This document shows, piece by piece, positions 33,490-46,380 of a DNA stretch of 52,347 nt. This stretch comes from an uncultured Alphaproteobacteria bacterium. Lineage in GTDB: Bacteria > Pseudomonadota > Alphaproteobacteria > Methylaequorales > Methylaequoraceae. The notes below the pieces were generated by a model, which did no database searches, was not told the origin of the DNA, and saw nothing but the letters and a program-made list of their open reading frames with translations. A program made the translations under genes and the position numbers. Location of the stretch: positions 129,764 through 182,110 of the forward strand of contig CABYVV010000002.1 in NCBI GenBank assembly GCA_902522465.1, in the 5' to 3' direction. Position 1 is the first letter of the stretch, and the number at the start of each line of letters is the position of its first letter.

Positions 33490-36400
33490 ATGAACGAATT
33501 AATTAAATTAATTGAAAAACCAAGTTTAGTAAACTTTGATCATTTAAAAATTTCAATTGCTAGTCCTGATGAGATAGTCTCATGGTCTCATGGAGAAATA
33601 AAAAAACCAGAAACCATCAACTATAGAACTTTTAAACCTGAAAGAAGCGGATTATTTTGTGCAAGAATTTTTGGACCAATCAAAGATTATGAATGCGTAT
33701 GTGGAAAATATAAGAGAATGAAATTCAAAGGAATAATTTGTGAAAAATGTGGAGTTGAAGTTACGCTAACAAAAGTTCGTAGGGAAAGAATGGGCCATAT
33801 TCCACTTGCTGCACCAGTTGCTCATATTTGGTTTTTAAAGTCCCTTCCAAGTAGGATTGGACTTTTACTAGACTTAGCTCTTAAAGATCTAGAAAAAGTT
33901 TTATATTTTGAGAGTTTTATAGTAACAGAGCCTGGCATGGTAAAATCCCTAAAAAAGTATCAAATTCTTTCAGATGATGAGAATTCTCAATTAATTGATG
34001 AGTTCGGAGAAAGTTTTCAAAGTATGATAGGTGCCGAGGCGATACAAAAACTCTTATCTGAAATTGATTTAGAACAGGAGCAAAAAATAGTCAGAGAAGA
34101 ACTCGCTACAACTTCCTCAGAGACAAAGAAAAAAAAACTAGTAAAAAGGTTAAAATTAATTGAAGCCTTCATTAGTTCAAAGTTAAAACCAGAATGGATG
34201 ATACTGAATGTCATTCCGGTTATTCCACCTGAACTCAGACCATTGGTTCCACTTGATGGAGGGAGATTTGCAACTTCTGATTTAAACGATCTATATAGAA
34301 GAGTTATTAATAGGAATAACAGACTACAGAGACTTTTAACTCTTAAAGCTCCAGACATCATTGTTCGGAATGAAAAAAGAATGCTTCAAGAGGCTTGTGA
34401 TGCTCTCTTTGATAATGGAAGAAGGGGAAGAGTTATTACAGGTACAAACAAAAGACCATTAAAATCGTTGTCTGATATGCTTAAAGGAAAACAAGGAAGA
34501 TTTAGACAAAATTTACTTGGAAAACGTGTTGATTATTCAGGAAGGTCAGTAATTGTTGTTGGTCCTGAATTAAAATTACATCAATGTGGTATACCGAAAA
34601 AAATGGCTATAGAACTTTTCAAACCATTTATTTATTCAAAATTAGAAAAATATAATTTAGCAACAACAGTAAAGGCTGCAAAAAAAATGGTTGAGAAGGA
34701 AAGACCTGAAGTTTGGGATATACTTGCGGAGGTAATAAGAGAACATCCTGTTTTATTGAATAGGGCACCAACTCTTCATAGATTAGGAATTCAAGCTTTT
34801 GAGCCTATCCTAATTGAAGGTAAGGCTATACAACTTCATCCATTGGTCTGCACAGCATTTAATGCTGATTTTGATGGTGATCAAATGGCAGTTCATGTTC
34901 CACTTTCACTAGAATCTCAACTCGAGGCCAGAGTTTTAATGATGTCAACTAATAATATTCTATCTCCAGCAAATGGAAAACCAATAATTGTTCCATCACA
35001 AGATATGATTCTAGGACTTTATTATTTAAGTTTAACCAGTCCAGGTGGATTAGGTGAGGGGATGATTTTTTCGTCTATTGAGGAGTTACTTGTAGCTATT
35101 GATCAAAGAAATGTTTCTCTTCACTCAATGATTAAATGTAGGTTTAAGACTGTTAATGAGAATTTTGAATCGATAACAACTACAGTATCTACTACGCCTG
35201 GAAGAATGTTATTAAGTGAAGTTCTTCCGAGACACCCAAAAGTAAGTTTTGATATAATAAATAAAGTTCTAACAAAAAAAGAGATAAGCAACGCCATTGA
35301 CCTAGTCTACAGACACTGTGGACAGAAAAAAACAGTCATATTTGCTGATAAATTAATGGAAATAGGTTTTAGAGAAGCATGTAAAGCTGGAATATCGTTT
35401 GGTAAAGATGACCTCTTAATTCCTGAAACCAAATCAACCTTGCTAGATGATACGGAGAAAAAGGTTAAATCTTACGAAAAACAATATTCAGAAGGTTTGA
35501 TTACAAAAGGTGAAAAATATAACAAGGTTGTTGATGCATGGGCTAAATGCTCGGATTCAGTTGCAGACGAAATGATGAAAATCTTGGTGCCAAAAGAAAC
35601 TGAAAAAGTTGAAAATTTTAATTCAGTTTATATGATGGCAGATTCTGGTGCAAGAGGTTCAGCAGCGCAATTAAAACAATTATCAGGAATGAGAGGTTTA
35701 ATGGCAAAACCCTCAGGAGAAATTATAGAGACACCAATAGTATCAAATTTTAAGGAAGGTTTAACAGTCTTAGAATATTTCAATTCTAGCCACGGAGCTA
35801 GGAAAGGTCTAGCTGATACTGCTCTAAAAACTGCAAATTCTGGATACTTAACTAGGAGATTAGTTGATGTTGCTCAAGATTCGATTATCACGATTCCAGA
35901 CTGTTTTACATCACAATATATTACCTTAAATGAATTAGTAGAAGGGGGAGAAGTTGTCGAACCATTATCTGAAAGGGTATTAGGAAGAACATTAGCCGAG
36001 GATTTAGTTGATAAAACCAACAATAAGGTAATCGCAAAAGTTGGAGATATTGTATCCGAAGAACACTTGCCATTAATAGACAAAGTTGGGTTTGAACAAA
36101 TTAAAGTTAGATCAGTTCTCAGTTGTGAGGCTGAGTTTGGAGTTTGCGCTAAATGTTATGGAAGAGATTTAGCTCGAGGCACCCTAGTTAATGTTGGAGA
36201 GGCAGTTGGAGTTATTGCTGCACAATCAATTGGAGAGCCAGGAACACAGTTGACTATGAGGACTTTCCATATCGGTGGAGCAGCACAAAAGGGTACAGAG
36301 ATATCAAATATCGAATCTAAAGTTAATGGTACGGCTAAATTTTTGAATTTAAAATCAGCAACCGACAGCTCAGGAAATACAATTAACATGTCTAGAAATG

Positions 36401-37641
36401 CTTCACTTTTATTACTTGACGATACAATGAAAGAAAGAGCAAAACATAGACTACCGTTTGGGTGCAAAATAAATGTCTTGAATGAATCTAAGGTTAAGAA
36501 TGGTGATATAATAGCAGAATGGGATCCTTTTACTCTTCCAATTATTGCTCAAATCAGCGGCACAGTAAAGTTTAGAGATCTGGAAGAAGGGATAACCACA
36601 AGAGAAATAGTTGACGAGTCAACAGGTCTTTCAAGTAATATTGTAACAGACTGGAAACAACAAGCAAAAAATCAAGAACTAGTTCCTAGGATCGAAATCC
36701 ATGATAAAAAATCAAACGGGAATGTTTTGGTTTTAGAGAACGGAAGCACCGCAAGTTATCAACTTACCGTTGACTCAATTATAAGTGCAACCAATGATCA
36801 AAACATAAAACAGGGTGATATTATTGCGAGAGTTCCAAAAGAATCCAGTAAAACAAAAGACATAACTGGTGGACTTCCAAGAGTTGCTGAACTTTTTGAA
36901 GCTCGAAAGCCAAAAGATCATGCAATAATTGCAGAAGTCTCAGGTAAAATTGAATTTGGTAAAGATTATAAAATGAAAAGAAAAATTTCTATAGTTCCGG
37001 ATGATAAAAAGTTAACTTCGGTTGAGTACGTCATTTCAAAATCTAAACACTTAACAGTTCAGGAAGGGGATTATGTAGAGGTTGGTGATATTCTTGTAGA
37101 TGGGAACTCTGTGCCTCATGATATTTTAAGAGTTAAGGGGGTAGAAGCACTAGCAACATATCTCACTAAAGAGGTGCAGGATGTATACAGACTACAGGGA
37201 GTAAAAATAAATGACAAACATATTGAGGTGATTGTGAGACAGATGATGCAAAAAGTAGAGGTAACTGATCCTGGCGAAACTACTCTCCTTGCTGGAGAAC
37301 AAATAAGCAGGAAAGAATTCAATGAACAAAATATTAAAGCAGAGAAAGAAAAAAGAAAACCAGCATCAGGACATCAGATTCTTCTTGGAATTACAAAAGC
37401 TTCACTCCAAACTGACAGCTTTGTTTCAGCAGCTTCTTTTCAGGAAACGACAAGGGTACTTACTGAAGCATCCGTTTCTGGAAAAGTTGATAGTTTGATG
37501 GGATTAAAGGAAAATGTGATTGTGGGCAGGTTGGTACCTTGTGGAACTGGATCTTTTATGTCTCAAGTAAAAGTTGAGGCAAATAAAAAAGATAAAGAGC
37601 TTCTAAGTAAAGCAACTGAAAATAATGGTCAATCTTCATAA
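33490..37641 (+). CDS. rpoC: DNA-directed RNA polymerase subunit beta'
   Basis: The beta' subunit carries the catalytic magnesium site NADFDGDQM (458-466, D460, D462, D464). The 1383 residues also show the N-terminal zinc ribbon (CVCGKY and CEKCG), the second zinc site ([15 protein letters not shown]) and the trigger-loop region ending in [18 protein letters not shown]. No large lineage-specific insertion is apparent. An SD (AAGGA) precedes the ATG. Confidence 0.98.
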   Translation: MNELIKLIEKPSLVNFDHLKISIASPDEIVSWSHGEIKKPETINYRTFKPERSGLFCARIFGPIKDYECVCGKYKRMKFKGIICEKCGVEVTLTKVRRERMGHIPLAAPVAHIWFLKSLPSRIGLLLDLALKDLEKVLYFESFIVTEPGMVKSLKKYQILSDDENSQLIDEFGESFQSMIGAEAIQKLLSEIDLEQEQKIVREELATTSSETKKKKLVKRLKLIEAFISSKLKPEWMILNVIPVIPPELRPLVPLDGGRFATSDLNDLYRRVINRNNRLQRLLTLKAPDIIVRNEKRMLQEACDALFDNGRRGRVITGTNKRPLKSLSDMLKGKQGRFRQNLLGKRVDYSGRSVIVVGPELKLHQCGIPKKMAIELFKPFIYSKLEKYNLATTVKAAKKMVEKERPEVWDILAEVIREHPVLLNRAPTLHRLGIQAFEPILIEGKAIQLHPLVCTAFNADFDGDQMAVHVPLSLESQLEARVLMMSTNNILSPANGKPIIVPSQDMILGLYYLSLTSPGGLGEGMIFSSIEELLVAIDQRNVSLHSMIKCRFKTVNENFESITTTVSTTPGRMLLSEVLPRHPKVSFDIINKVLTKKEISNAIDLVYRHCGQKKTVIFADKLMEIGFREACKAGISFGKDDLLIPETKSTLLDDTEKKVKSYEKQYSEGLITKGEKYNKVVDAWAKCSDSVADEMMKILVPKETEKVENFNSVYMMADSGARGSAAQLKQLSGMRGLMAKPSGEIIETPIVSNFKEGLTVLEYFNSSHGARKGLADTALKTANSGYLTRRLVDVAQDSIITIPDCFTSQYITLNELVEGGEVVEPLSERVLGRTLAEDLVDKTNNKVIAKVGDIVSEEHLPLIDKVGFEQIKVRSVLSCEAEFGVCAKCYGRDLARGTLVNVGEAVGVIAAQSIGEPGTQLTMRTFHIGGAAQKGTEISNIESKVNGTAKFLNLKSATDSSGNTINMSRNASLLLLDDTMKERAKHRLPFGCKINVLNESKVKNGDIIAEWDPFTLPIIAQISGTVKFRDLEEGITTREIVDESTGLSSNIVTDWKQQAKNQELVPRIEIHDKKSNGNVLVLENGSTASYQLTVDSIISATNDQNIKQGDIIARVPKESSKTKDITGGLPRVAELFEARKPKDHAIIAEVSGKIEFGKDYKMKRKISIVPDDKKLTSVEYVISKSKHLTVQEGDYVEVGDILVDGNSVPHDILRVKGVEALATYLTKEVQDVYRLQGVKINDKHIEVIVRQMMQKVEVTDPGETTLLAGEQISRKEFNEQNIKAEKEKRKPASGHQILLGITKASLQTDSFVSAASFQETTRVLTEASVSGKVDSLMGLKENVIVGRLVPCGTGSFMSQVKVEANKKDKELLSKATENNGQSS

Positions 37642-37657
37642 TTTTTTTTTTCTAATG

Positions 37658-37685
37658 TTGACAGTCAATTAAGATGTGTTAATTT
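37658..37685 (+). promoter_or_regulatory. Predicted promoter of the str operon (rpsL)
   Basis: TTGACA (37658-37663) and TAATTT (37680-37685) are 16 bp apart. The -35 extends as TTGACAGTC, identical to the one before rplM, with the same spacing to the -10-like hexamer. It sits in the 110-bp gap between rpoC and rpsL. Confidence 0.5.
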
Positions 37686-37703
37686 TCAACGAATAATTGG
37701 TAG

Positions 37704-37717
37704 TGGTTTAAAAACCA
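37704..37717 (+). other. Small hairpin in the rpsL 5' leader
   Basis: TGGTT (37704-37708) and AACCA (37713-37717) form a short stem with a 4-base loop within the rpsL leader. It could be a regulatory structure or chance; no known ribosomal-protein-binding motif is evident. Confidence 0.3.
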
Positions 37718-37751
37718 AACACAATTTCAATTTTTTATTTTAAGGGAAATA

Positions 37752-38605
<854 letters not shown>

Positions 38606-38608
38606 GTC

Positions 38609-40690
38609 ATGTCAAGAAAAACCGATTTAAATAATTATAGAAATATTGGAATAATGGCTCACATTGATGCCGGCAAAACAACAACAACAGAAAGAGTTCT
38701 TTACTACACAGGAGTTTCTCATAAAATTGGTGAGGTACATGATGGCGCCGCCACGATGGATTGGATGGAGCAGGAACAAGAGAGAGGAATTACAATTACC
38801 TCCGCAGCCACTACTTGTTTCTGGAATGATAAGAGAATCAACATAATTGATACGCCTGGCCATGTCGACTTTACCATCGAAGTAGAGAGATCTCTTAGAG
38901 TCTTAGATGGCAGCGTTTGCGTTTTTGATTCAGTTGCAGGTGTTGAACCTCAATCAGAAACTGTTTGGAGGCAGGCAGACAAATATGGCGTGCCTAGAAT
39001 GTGCTTTGTCAATAAAATGGACAGAATTGGGGCTAATTTTTATAGATGTGTTGAAATGATAAAAGACAGATTAGGCGCCAAGCCATTAGTTCTTCAGCTT
39101 CCTCTAGGATCAGAATCAGAATTTAAAGGTGTTATAGACTTAATTAGAATGAAAGCAATTGTTTGGCAAGATGAAAAACTGGGAGCTAAGTTTACTGATG
39201 AAGAAATTCCACAAAACTTAATTGACGAATCAAATAAATACAGGGAAAGTTTGATTGAAACAGTTGTGGAAATGGACGACGAAATAATGGAAAAATACCT
39301 AGATGGCACTACACCCAGTGAAGATCAAATCAAATCACTTATTAGAAAAGGAACAATAGGTAGTAATTTCGTTCCTGTTTTATGTGGCAGCGCATTTAAA
39401 AATAAAGGTGTCCAACCTATGCTTGATGCTGTTGTTGATTTTCTTCCGTCTCCTTTAGATGTTCCTGCAATCAAAGGTGTTAAGTACCAAAAAGAAGATG
39501 AAGCCATAAGCAGGAAGAGTTCTGATGATGAACCTTTTTCTGCTTTAGCTTTTAAAATCATGAACGATCCTTTTGTTGGATCATTGACATTCATGAGAGT
39601 TTATTCTGGACAGATTGAGGCTGGAAGTTCAGTTTTAAACTCTGTAAAAGATAAAAAAGAAAGGTTTGGTAGGATGTTACAAATGCACTCTAATTCGCGT
39701 GAAGATATTAAAGTAGCGCGTGCAGGTGACATAATAGCTGTTGCTGGCCTTAAAGACACCACGACTGGAGACACTTTATGTGACCCAGATAATGCAGTTA
39801 TCTTAGAAAGGATGGAATTTCCTGATCCTGTTATTGAGGTTGCGGTTGAACCGAAAACTAAAGCTGATCAAGAAAAAATGGGAGTTGCGCTGCAAAGACT
39901 TGCCGCAGAAGATCCTTCTTTTAAAGTAAGTGTCGATCACGAATCTGGTCAGACGGTAATGAAAGGAATGGGAGAACTTCACCTTGAAATATTAGTTGAT
40001 AGGATGTTAAGAGAATTTAAAGTAGATGCCACTGTTGGTGCTCCTCAAGTTGCCTACAGAGAAACTATTACGCAACAAACGTCCGTTGATTACACTCACA
40101 AAAAGCAATCTGGGGGAGCTGGACAATTTGCGAAAGTTGTTATGGAATTTCAACCATTACAAAAAGGTGAAGGGTTTATATTCGAAAGTAAGATTGTTGG
40201 TGGAAGAGTTCCTAAAGAATATATACCAGGTGTGGAAAAAGGTTTAAAAGCCTCTATAGAATCTGGTTTTTTAGCTGGATTTCCGGTCATAGATCTTAAA
40301 TGTACATTAATCGATGGAGCATTTCATGATGTAGATTCCAGTGTAATGGCCTTTGAAATTGCAGCAAGAGCTGCTTTTAGAGAGGCTATGCCAAAAGCAA
40401 ATGCAGTGCTTTTAGAACCCATGATGAAAATTGAAGTTGTTACCCCCGAAGAATACATGGGAGATATTATCGGCGACTTAAATTCAAGAAGAGGACAAGT
40501 TTCAGGCATGGAACAAAGGGGAGTAAACCATGTTGTAAATGGTATGGTTCCACTGGCCAACATGTTTGGTTATGTTAACAATCTTCGTTCTATGAGCCAG
40601 GGTAGAGCGAGTTACACAATGACTTTTGATCATTATGAACAAGTCCCTCATAATGTAGCAGAAGAAGTTAAAGAGAAAGTTTCTGGTTAA
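38609..40690 (+). CDS. fusA: Translation elongation factor G
   Basis: EF-G catalyses ribosomal translocation. The 693 residues have the G1 loop [20 protein letters not shown]3 DTPGHVDFT and G4 NKMDRIGA, and later domain IV with the [18 protein letters not shown] region. The position between rpsG and tuf is canonical. The RBS is weak, so translation may be coupled to rpsG. Confidence 0.98.
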   Translation: MSRKTDLNNYRNIGIMAHIDAGKTTTTERVLYYTGVSHKIGEVHDGAATMDWMEQEQERGITITSAATTCFWNDKRINIIDTPGHVDFTIEVERSLRVLDGSVCVFDSVAGVEPQSETVWRQADKYGVPRMCFVNKMDRIGANFYRCVEMIKDRLGAKPLVLQLPLGSESEFKGVIDLIRMKAIVWQDEKLGAKFTDEEIPQNLIDESNKYRESLIETVVEMDDEIMEKYLDGTTPSEDQIKSLIRKGTIGSNFVPVLCGSAFKNKGVQPMLDAVVDFLPSPLDVPAIKGVKYQKEDEAISRKSSDDEPFSALAFKIMNDPFVGSLTFMRVYSGQIEAGSSVLNSVKDKKERFGRMLQMHSNSREDIKVARAGDIIAVAGLKDTTTGDTLCDPDNAVILERMEFPDPVIEVAVEPKTKADQEKMGVALQRLAAEDPSFKVSVDHESGQTVMKGMGELHLEILVDRMLREFKVDATVGAPQVAYRETITQQTSVDYTHKKQSGGAGQFAKVVMEFQPLQKGEGFIFESKIVGGRVPKEYIPGVEKGLKASIESGFLAGFPVIDLKCTLIDGAFHDVDSSVMAFEIAARAAFREAMPKANAVLLEPMMKIEVVTPEEYMGDIIGDLNSRRGQVSGMEQRGVNHVVNGMVPLANMFGYVNNLRSMSQGRASYTMTFDHYEQVPHNVAEEVKEKVSG

Positions 40691-40711
40691 TATTTAATAA
40701 GGAGTAGATAA

Positions 40712-41902
40712 ATGGCTAAAGAAAAATTTGATAGAAGTAAACCACACTGTAACATTGGTACTATAGGTCACGTTGACCATGGTAAGACAACACTTACTGC
40801 AGCAATCACTAAAGTTTTGGCAGAAACAGGAGGAGCTACTGCGATGGATTATGCCCAAATCGATAAAGCTCCAGAAGAAAAAGAAAGAGGAATTACAATA
40901 TCAACTGCTCACGTTGAATATCAAACTGAAAAAAGACATTACGCCCACGTTGATTGTCCAGGTCACGCCGATTATGTTAAAAATATGATTACGGGTGCTG
41001 CTCAAATGGATGGAGCAATACTTGTTGTATCAGCAGCGGATGGTCCAATGCCTCAAACAAAAGAGCATATTCTTCTTGCTAGGCAAGTTGGTGTTCCTTC
41101 AATTGTCGTTTTTATGAATAAAGTAGACCAAGTAGACGATCCAGAATTACTAGACTTAGTAGAGATGGAAGTTAGAGAACTTCTCTCTAAATATGAATTT
41201 GATGGAGATAACATTCCAATTGTTAAAGGCTCAGCTCTTGCTGCAATCGAAGATTCAAATGAAGAAACTGGAAAAAAAGCTATACTCGAGTTGATGACAA
41301 AAGTTGACGAACACATACCTCAACCTGCTCGCCCACTTGACCAAGATTTCTTAATGCCAATCGAGGACGTATTTTCAATTTCAGGAAGAGGCACAGTTGT
41401 TACTGGTAGAGTTGAAAGAGGAGTTGTAAATGTTAATGATGAAATTGAAATAACTGGAATAAAAGAAACACAGAAAACAGTTTGTACTGGTGTTGAAATG
41501 TTTAGAAAGCTTCTTGATAGAGGAGAAGCTGGAGACAATGTCGGTGTTCTTCTTAGGGGTACCAAAAGGGAGGAAGTTGAAAGAGGACAAGTTCTTGCTA
41601 AACCAGGTTCAATCAAACCTCACAAAAAATTTAAAGCGGAAGCCTATGTCCTTAATAAAGATGAAGGCGGTAGACATACCCCTTTCTTCAAAAATTACAG
41701 ACCTCAGTTTTATTTCAGAACTACGGATGTAACAGGAACCATTGAACTTCCATCTGGAACTGAAATGGTAATGCCTGGCGATAATGTCTCCGTTACTGTA
41801 GAGTTACTAACACCCATTGCTATGGACAAAGGTCTCAAATTTGCAATTAGAGAGGGCGGAAGAACTGTTGGAGCTGGAGTGGTTGCTGAAATAATAGAAT
41901 AG
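40712..41902 (+). CDS. tuf: Translation elongation factor Tu
   Basis: EF-Tu delivers aminoacyl-tRNA to the ribosome. The 396 residues have [16 protein letters not shown] (G1), [12 protein letters not shown] (G3) and NKVDQVDD (G4). A strong SD (AAGGAG) precedes the ATG. Many alphaproteobacteria have a second tuf near tRNA-Gly/Trp-secE; none is seen there, so this may be the sole copy. Confidence 0.98.
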   Translation: MAKEKFDRSKPHCNIGTIGHVDHGKTTLTAAITKVLAETGGATAMDYAQIDKAPEEKERGITISTAHVEYQTEKRHYAHVDCPGHADYVKNMITGAAQMDGAILVVSAADGPMPQTKEHILLARQVGVPSIVVFMNKVDQVDDPELLDLVEMEVRELLSKYEFDGDNIPIVKGSALAAIEDSNEETGKKAILELMTKVDEHIPQPARPLDQDFLMPIEDVFSISGRGTVVTGRVERGVVNVNDEIEITGIKETQKTVCTGVEMFRKLLDRGEAGDNVGVLLRGTKREEVERGQVLAKPGSIKPHKKFKAEAYVLNKDEGGRHTPFFKNYRPQFYFRTTDVTGTIELPSGTEMVMPGDNVSVTVELLTPIAMDKGLKFAIREGGRTVGAGVVAEIIE

Positions 41903-41922
41903 TACAAGAATGGAATTTAAAA

Positions 41923-42231
41923 ATGGCTAACCAAAACATCCGCATCAGACTAAAGGCTTTTGATCATAGAGTATTAGATCAAACTACTCTAGAAATAGTT
42001 AATACAGCTAAAAGAACAGGAGCGAATGTTAAAGGTCCTATTCCTCTTCCAACACTAATAGAAAAATTCACAATACTCAAATCGCCTCATGTAGATAAAA
42101 AATCGAGAGATCAACTTGAATTGAGGACGCATAAACGAATGATGGATATCACAGAATGGACGCCTCAAACAGTTGACGCATTACAGAAATTAGAATTGGC
42201 TGCTGGTGTAGACATTGAGATAAAATTATAG
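41923..42231 (+). CDS. rpsJ: 30S ribosomal protein S10 (NusE)
   Basis: S10 is a 30S protein and also the NusE partner of NusB. The 102 residues include [44 protein letters not shown] and VDIEIKL. It is the first gene of the S10 operon and is 20 bp after tuf, so it may be read from the str promoter. Confidence 0.97.
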   Translation: MANQNIRIRLKAFDHRVLDQTTLEIVNTAKRTGANVKGPIPLPTLIEKFTILKSPHVDKKSRDQLELRTHKRMMDITEWTPQTVDALQKLELAAGVDIEIKL

Positions 42232-42240
42232 GAAATTATG

Positions 42241-43146
42241 ATGAGAATAGGTTTGCTTGCAGAAAAAATAGGGATGACTCGGTTTTACGATAAAGAAATG
42301 GTTAATCATTCAGTGACTATTCTGAAAGTGCAAAATTGCAAAATTATCTCAAAAAAAAATAAGGAAAAACATGGTTACAATTCTATTACCCTTTCTTACG
42401 GAATCACAAAAAAAAATCCAAATAAAGCATTTCAAGGATTTCTAAAAAAAAATAATCTTAAAGTTTACATAAAATCTCAAGAGTTCAGAGTAGACGAATC
42501 AGAAACTTTTCAAATTGGAAAAGATATAAATGCAAATAATTTTATGGTTGGACAGTTCGTTGATGTTTCCTCGAATTCAATTGGGAAAGGTTTTGCAGGA
42601 GGTATGAAAAGACATAACTTTGCCGGTAATAGGGCCACTCACGGAGTATCAATATCACACAGATCTCATGGTTCAACTGGACAATGTCAGGATCCTGGCA
42701 AGGTGTTTAAAGGTAAGAAAATGGCTGGAAGACTTGGAAATAAAAAAGTTACTGTTCAAAATTTAAAGGTATTGAATATTGATTTAGAGAATAATTTATT
42801 AGTCTTAAAAGGTGCAGTTCCTGGTCACAAAGGTTCATTGATAAGAGTAATAGATTCAGTAAAAAAGAATCAGGAGATTAAAATTAGTGATTCTGAAGAA
42901 GGTAAAAATACTCAGGAAAATATGAGCACACAAAATACAAAAGACTTACCATTAACTCAATCGGAAACTAACCATAATCCAAAAAGCGAAGAGAAAAAAG
43001 ATATTGCTGAAAAAAATAATAATGAGACTGAAGCTATTCAGAAAGCCAATGATATTCAAGCAAAAGATGAAAAACCAACGCAATCAGTTAGATCAGAGGA
43101 AAATGAAAAAAAAAATGAACAACAATTAAATAAAGATGATAATTAG
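42241..43146 (+). CDS. rplC: 50S ribosomal protein L3 with long charged C-terminal tail
   Basis: L3 organises the peptidyl-transferase region. Two ATGs are adjacent (42238, 42241); I choose the second for its 7-bp SD spacing. The core (about 1-209) has RIGLLAEKIGMTRFY, the loop GGMKRHNFAGNRATHGVSISH and GRLGNKKVTVQNLKV. Family L3 usually ends near 205-215 residues. Here about 92 more residues follow, rich in Lys, Glu, Asn, Gln, Ser and Asp with few hydrophobics, which looks disordered. Its role is unknown; it may contact rRNA or neighbours. The next gene starts 21 bp after the stop. Confidence 0.94.
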   Translation: MRIGLLAEKIGMTRFYDKEMVNHSVTILKVQNCKIISKKNKEKHGYNSITLSYGITKKNPNKAFQGFLKKNNLKVYIKSQEFRVDESETFQIGKDINANNFMVGQFVDVSSNSIGKGFAGGMKRHNFAGNRATHGVSISHRSHGSTGQCQDPGKVFKGKKMAGRLGNKKVTVQNLKVLNIDLENNLLVLKGAVPGHKGSLIRVIDSVKKNQEIKISDSEEGKNTQENMSTQNTKDLPLTQSETNHNPKSEEKKDIAEKNNNETEAIQKANDIQAKDEKPTQSVRSEENEKKNEQQLNKDDN

Positions 43147-43167
43147 GAAGAGATTAAGAGCAAAGTG

Positions 43168-43791
43168 ATGAAAGAAAAAATAAATAATTTAGACAATAAA
43201 ATTTTGAAAGAGATTACACTCGACAAATCTATTTTTGGAGTTGAAGTCAAAGAAGATATAATAAACAGAATGGTTAGATATCAATTAGCAAAAAAAAGAT
43301 CAGGAAATCATAAAACAAAAGGAATATCTGAAATCTCTGGTACTACAAAAAAACCTTTTAAACAAAAAGGTACGGGAAGTGCAAGACAAGGTAGTAAAAG
43401 GTCTCCTCAGATGAGAGGAGGGGCAGTGATTTTTGGACCTCAGGTGAGATCACATGAACATAAATTACCAAAAAAAATAAAAAAACTCGCTCTAAAAATG
43501 GTTTTGTCAAAAAAACTTAAAGACGGAAAACTTAAAATTCTCAATGAACTCAAAATATCAAAACCAAAAACCAGCTTATTCAGAAACAAGCTATCAGGCT
43601 TAAAAATAGAATCTGCTCTTTTTATTGATAACGCAGAACTAGATCAGAATTTTTTTTTAGCTTCTAAAAATGTTCCAAAAATTGATGTGCTACCACTTAT
43701 GGGTTTGAACGTATACGATATACTAAAAAGAGACTACCTAATCTTGTCTGAGAGTGCGGCAGTAAGTATCCAAGAAAGGTTAAGCAGATGA
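43168..43791 (+). CDS. rplD: 50S ribosomal protein L4
   Basis: L4 lines the exit tunnel and represses S10 operons in several bacteria. A GTG at 43165 directly precedes the ATG at 43168, which I prefer. The 207 residues have KKPFKQKGTGSARQGSKRSPQMRGGAVIFGPQ, the tunnel-loop signature. The last bases overlap rplW (ATGA). Confidence 0.95.
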   Translation: MKEKINNLDNKILKEITLDKSIFGVEVKEDIINRMVRYQLAKKRSGNHKTKGISEISGTTKKPFKQKGTGSARQGSKRSPQMRGGAVIFGPQVRSHEHKLPKKIKKLALKMVLSKKLKDGKLKILNELKISKPKTSLFRNKLSGLKIESALFIDNAELDQNFFLASKNVPKIDVLPLMGLNVYDILKRDYLILSESAAVSIQERLSR

Positions 43792-44093
43792 AGAAAATTT
43801 CTATGGAAAAGACTTATGAAATCATAAGAAATCCGCTAATATCTGAGAAATCAACATTTATTTCTCAATTTAATTATTACGTTTTCAAGGTTTCTCCAAA
43901 GTCTAATAAACCAGAGATAAAACAAGCAATTGAAAAATTATTTAACGTAAAAGTTTTATCTGTTAATACGTTAAATCAAAATGGAAAAGTTAAGAAATTT
44001 AGGAATGTTAAAGGCAGAAGACCAGATTTTAAGAAGGCTTTTATTAAATTGGCCGAGGGCAATACAATCGATACAACAATAGAGGTGAAGTAA
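43788..44093 (+). CDS. rplW: 50S ribosomal protein L23
   Basis: L23 sits at the exit tunnel and binds trigger factor and SRP. The 101 residues have IIRNPLISEKSTFISQFN, YVFKVSPKSNKPEIKQAIEKLFNVKV and GRRPDFKKAFIKL. The start overlaps the rplD stop. rplB follows without a gap. Confidence 0.96.
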   Translation: MKKISMEKTYEIIRNPLISEKSTFISQFNYYVFKVSPKSNKPEIKQAIEKLFNVKVLSVNTLNQNGKVKKFRNVKGRRPDFKKAFIKLAEGNTIDTTIEVK

Positions 44094-44918
44094 ATGGGGT
44101 TAAAGCAATATAAACCAAATACATCCGCACAAAGAGGGCTAGTTCTTACTGATAAAAGTGAACTTCACAAGGGTAAACCATTTAAGAAACTTACTAAAGG
44201 TTTATCAAAAAATGGTGGTAGAAATAATTTTGGGCATCTCACCTCAAGACGACAAGGGGGCGGCCACAAAAGAAAATATAGAATCATCGATTTTAAGAGA
44301 AAAATTATTAACGAAAATGCAACTGTAGAAAGAATAGAATATGATCCCAATAGAACTGCTAATATTGCTTTGATAAAATATGAGAAAGGCGAATATTCAT
44401 ATATCATCGCACCGCAAAAACTAAAAATTGGTGATAAAATTATTTCCTCTGATAAAGCTGATATAAAAGTTGGAAATTGTATGCAGCTAAAAAATATTCC
44501 CACTGATACTTTAATTCACAATATTGAAATGAAACCAGGAAAAGGTGGTCAATTAAATAGATCAGCCGGAACATACAGCCAACTTATTGGAAAAGACTCT
44601 GAATATGCTCAGATTAAATTATCTTCTGGTGAAATAAGGATGGTAAGAATTGAATGCAAAGCAACTATTGGAATGGTATCTAATCCAGACAACAAGAACA
44701 TAAAACTTGGAAAAGCTGGAAGGAAAAGATGGATGGGTATTAGACCTGTTGTTAGGGGTGTTGCAATGAATCCTGTAGATCACCCTCATGGTGGAGGTGA
44801 AGGAAGAACATCTGGAGGAAGAAACCCAGTTTCTAGGAAAGGTTTCTCAGCTAAGGGAAAGAAAACAAGGAGAAACAAGAGAACCGATAAATATATTTTA
44901 AAAAGAGGTAAGAAATAA
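44094..44918 (+). CDS. rplB: 50S ribosomal protein L2
   Basis: L2 is needed for peptidyl-transferase activity and subunit joining. The 274 residues have [31 protein letters not shown] and the C-terminal signature [20 protein letters not shown] with the conserved His. The stop overlaps the rpsS start (TAATG). Confidence 0.98.
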   Translation: MGLKQYKPNTSAQRGLVLTDKSELHKGKPFKKLTKGLSKNGGRNNFGHLTSRRQGGGHKRKYRIIDFKRKIINENATVERIEYDPNRTANIALIKYEKGEYSYIIAPQKLKIGDKIISSDKADIKVGNCMQLKNIPTDTLIHNIEMKPGKGGQLNRSAGTYSQLIGKDSEYAQIKLSSGEIRMVRIECKATIGMVSNPDNKNIKLGKAGRKRWMGIRPVVRGVAMNPVDHPHGGGEGRTSGGRNPVSRKGFSAKGKKTRRNKRTDKYILKRGKK

Positions 44919-45190
44919 TGTCAAGATCAGTTTGGAAAGGACCATTTGTTGATATGTATTTACTAAAGAAAGCAGAAGTCGTAAAAAGTTCTGGTAGAAA
45001 CGATGTTATAAAAACGTGGTCACGAAGATCGACTATTCTTCCAGAGTTTGTAGGTTTAACATTTGGAGTTCACAACGGTAAGAAACATATACCAGTAACA
45101 GTAAGCGAAAACATGGTTGGACATAAATTCGGAGAGTTTTCTCCTACGAGAACTTACAAAGGGCATAATGCAGACAAAAAAACATCTTAA
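44918..45190 (+). CDS. rpsS: 30S ribosomal protein S19
   Basis: S19 lies in the 30S head next to S13. The 90 residues begin [20 protein letters not shown] and include the conserved [23 protein letters not shown] and [16 protein letters not shown]. One-base overlap with rplB. Confidence 0.97.
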   Translation: MSRSVWKGPFVDMYLLKKAEVVKSSGRNDVIKTWSRRSTILPEFVGLTFGVHNGKKHIPVTVSENMVGHKFGEFSPTRTYKGHNADKKTS

Positions 45191-45208
45191 TTTGAATTGG
45201 ATAAAAAT

Positions 45209-45703
45209 ATGGTAGATAAAGCTGAGAAAGAAAATATATTGACTGTTAAGGCAATTGGAAAGTCTTTAAAGTCTAGTCCTAGAAAAACCAATCTAGCATT
45301 AGGACTGATAAGGGGACAAACAGTCGACAAAGCTGTAAATAATTTAGAATTCTCTAGAAAGAGAATCTCAAACGAGATATTGAAAATTTTGAAGTCGGCA
45401 ATTTCAAACGCTGAAAATAATCACCAATTAGACATCGATAAGCTCTATGTAAAAGAGGCCAGTGTTGGTAAATCAATGGTTTTGAAAAGGTTTAGACCAA
45501 GAGCTAGAGGAAGAGCAGGAAAAATTCTAAAAACTTTTTCAAGAGTCAGAATTTTAGTTGAGGAAAAACAAGAACAAGTAAAAGACTTAAAAAAGCCAGA
45601 GACAAAACCTTTAGAAGAAAAAAAAGAATTATCAAAAAATAATCAGAAAAATTTAGAAAAAAAAGAAACAATTAAGAAAGAAGAAAATGGGACAAAAAAC
45701 TAA
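45209..45703 (+). CDS. rplV: 50S ribosomal protein L22 with charged C-terminal extension
   Basis: L22 reaches the tunnel constriction. A TTG at 45197 is in frame, but the ATG at 45209 is used (164 residues). The core shows [18 protein letters not shown] and the beta-hairpin [21 protein letters not shown]. After about residue 120 a tail of about 45 Lys/Glu-rich residues follows. The family usually ends near 110-126, so this tail is extra. The last 17 bp overlap rpsC. Confidence 0.94.
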   Translation: MVDKAEKENILTVKAIGKSLKSSPRKTNLALGLIRGQTVDKAVNNLEFSRKRISNEILKILKSAISNAENNHQLDIDKLYVKEASVGKSMVLKRFRPRARGRAGKILKTFSRVRILVEEKQEQVKDLKKPETKPLEEKKELSKNNQKNLEKKETIKKEENGTKN

Positions 45704-46379
45704 TCCAATAGGGTTAAGGTTGGGGATAATTAGATCTTGGGAGTCTAGATGGTTTTCAGAAAAGGGATATTCTGACCTGTTACAAGAAGATATTAATCTT
45801 AGAAAATTTCTCCAAAAAAGATTAAGTTCTGCTGGAATTTCAAGAATAGAAATAGAACGACCTGCGAAGTTAGCTAATATTATCTTATATACTTCAAGGC
45901 CTGGTGTCATAATTGGAAAAAAAGGTTCAGATATAGAGAAATTAAAAAAAGAAGTTAGTAAATTAGTCAGTGGTGAGGTCAGCATTAACATAGTGGAAAT
46001 AAAAAAACCAGAACTCGATTCTCAATTGGTTGCTGACAATATAGCTCAACAATTGGAAAAAAGGGTTGCATTTAGAAGAGCTATGAAGAGAGCAGTACAA
46101 TCAGCGATGAGACTTGGAGCCCAAGGTATTAGGGTTAATTGTAGTGGAAGATTAGGTGGGGCAGAAATAGCTAGAACAGAATGGTATAGAGAAGGCAGAG
46201 TTCCACTTCATACTTTGAGAGCAGAAGTTGATTATGGTGTTGCCAGGGCGAACACAACCTATGGAATTTGTGGAGTAAAGGTCTGGATATTCAAGGGTGA
46301 GAAATTTGAAACAGACAACACGTCAGTGGAAACTGATAACAAAATAACAAATGAAGATTTAAAGAAAGTAGATAAATAA
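45687..46379 (+). CDS. rpsC: 30S ribosomal protein S3
   Basis: S3 forms the mRNA entry site. The 230 residues have [20 protein letters not shown], the KH domain with [15 protein letters not shown], and [21 protein letters not shown] charged tail follows. It starts inside rplV (17-bp overlap), whose tail codons also encode the rpsC RBS. Confidence 0.97.
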   Translation: MGQKTNPIGLRLGIIRSWESRWFSEKGYSDLLQEDINLRKFLQKRLSSAGISRIEIERPAKLANIILYTSRPGVIIGKKGSDIEKLKKEVSKLVSGEVSINIVEIKKPELDSQLVADNIAQQLEKRVAFRRAMKRAVQSAMRLGAQGIRVNCSGRLGGAEIARTEWYREGRVPLHTLRAEVDYGVARANTTYGICGVKVWIFKGEKFETDNTSVETDNKITNEDLKKVDK

Positions 46380-46380
46380 G

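Noticed and set aside
45653-45991. Minus-strand reading frame of 112 codons opposite rpsC
   Set aside because: It is a shadow of rpsC and rplV, with no RBS and no recognisable product.
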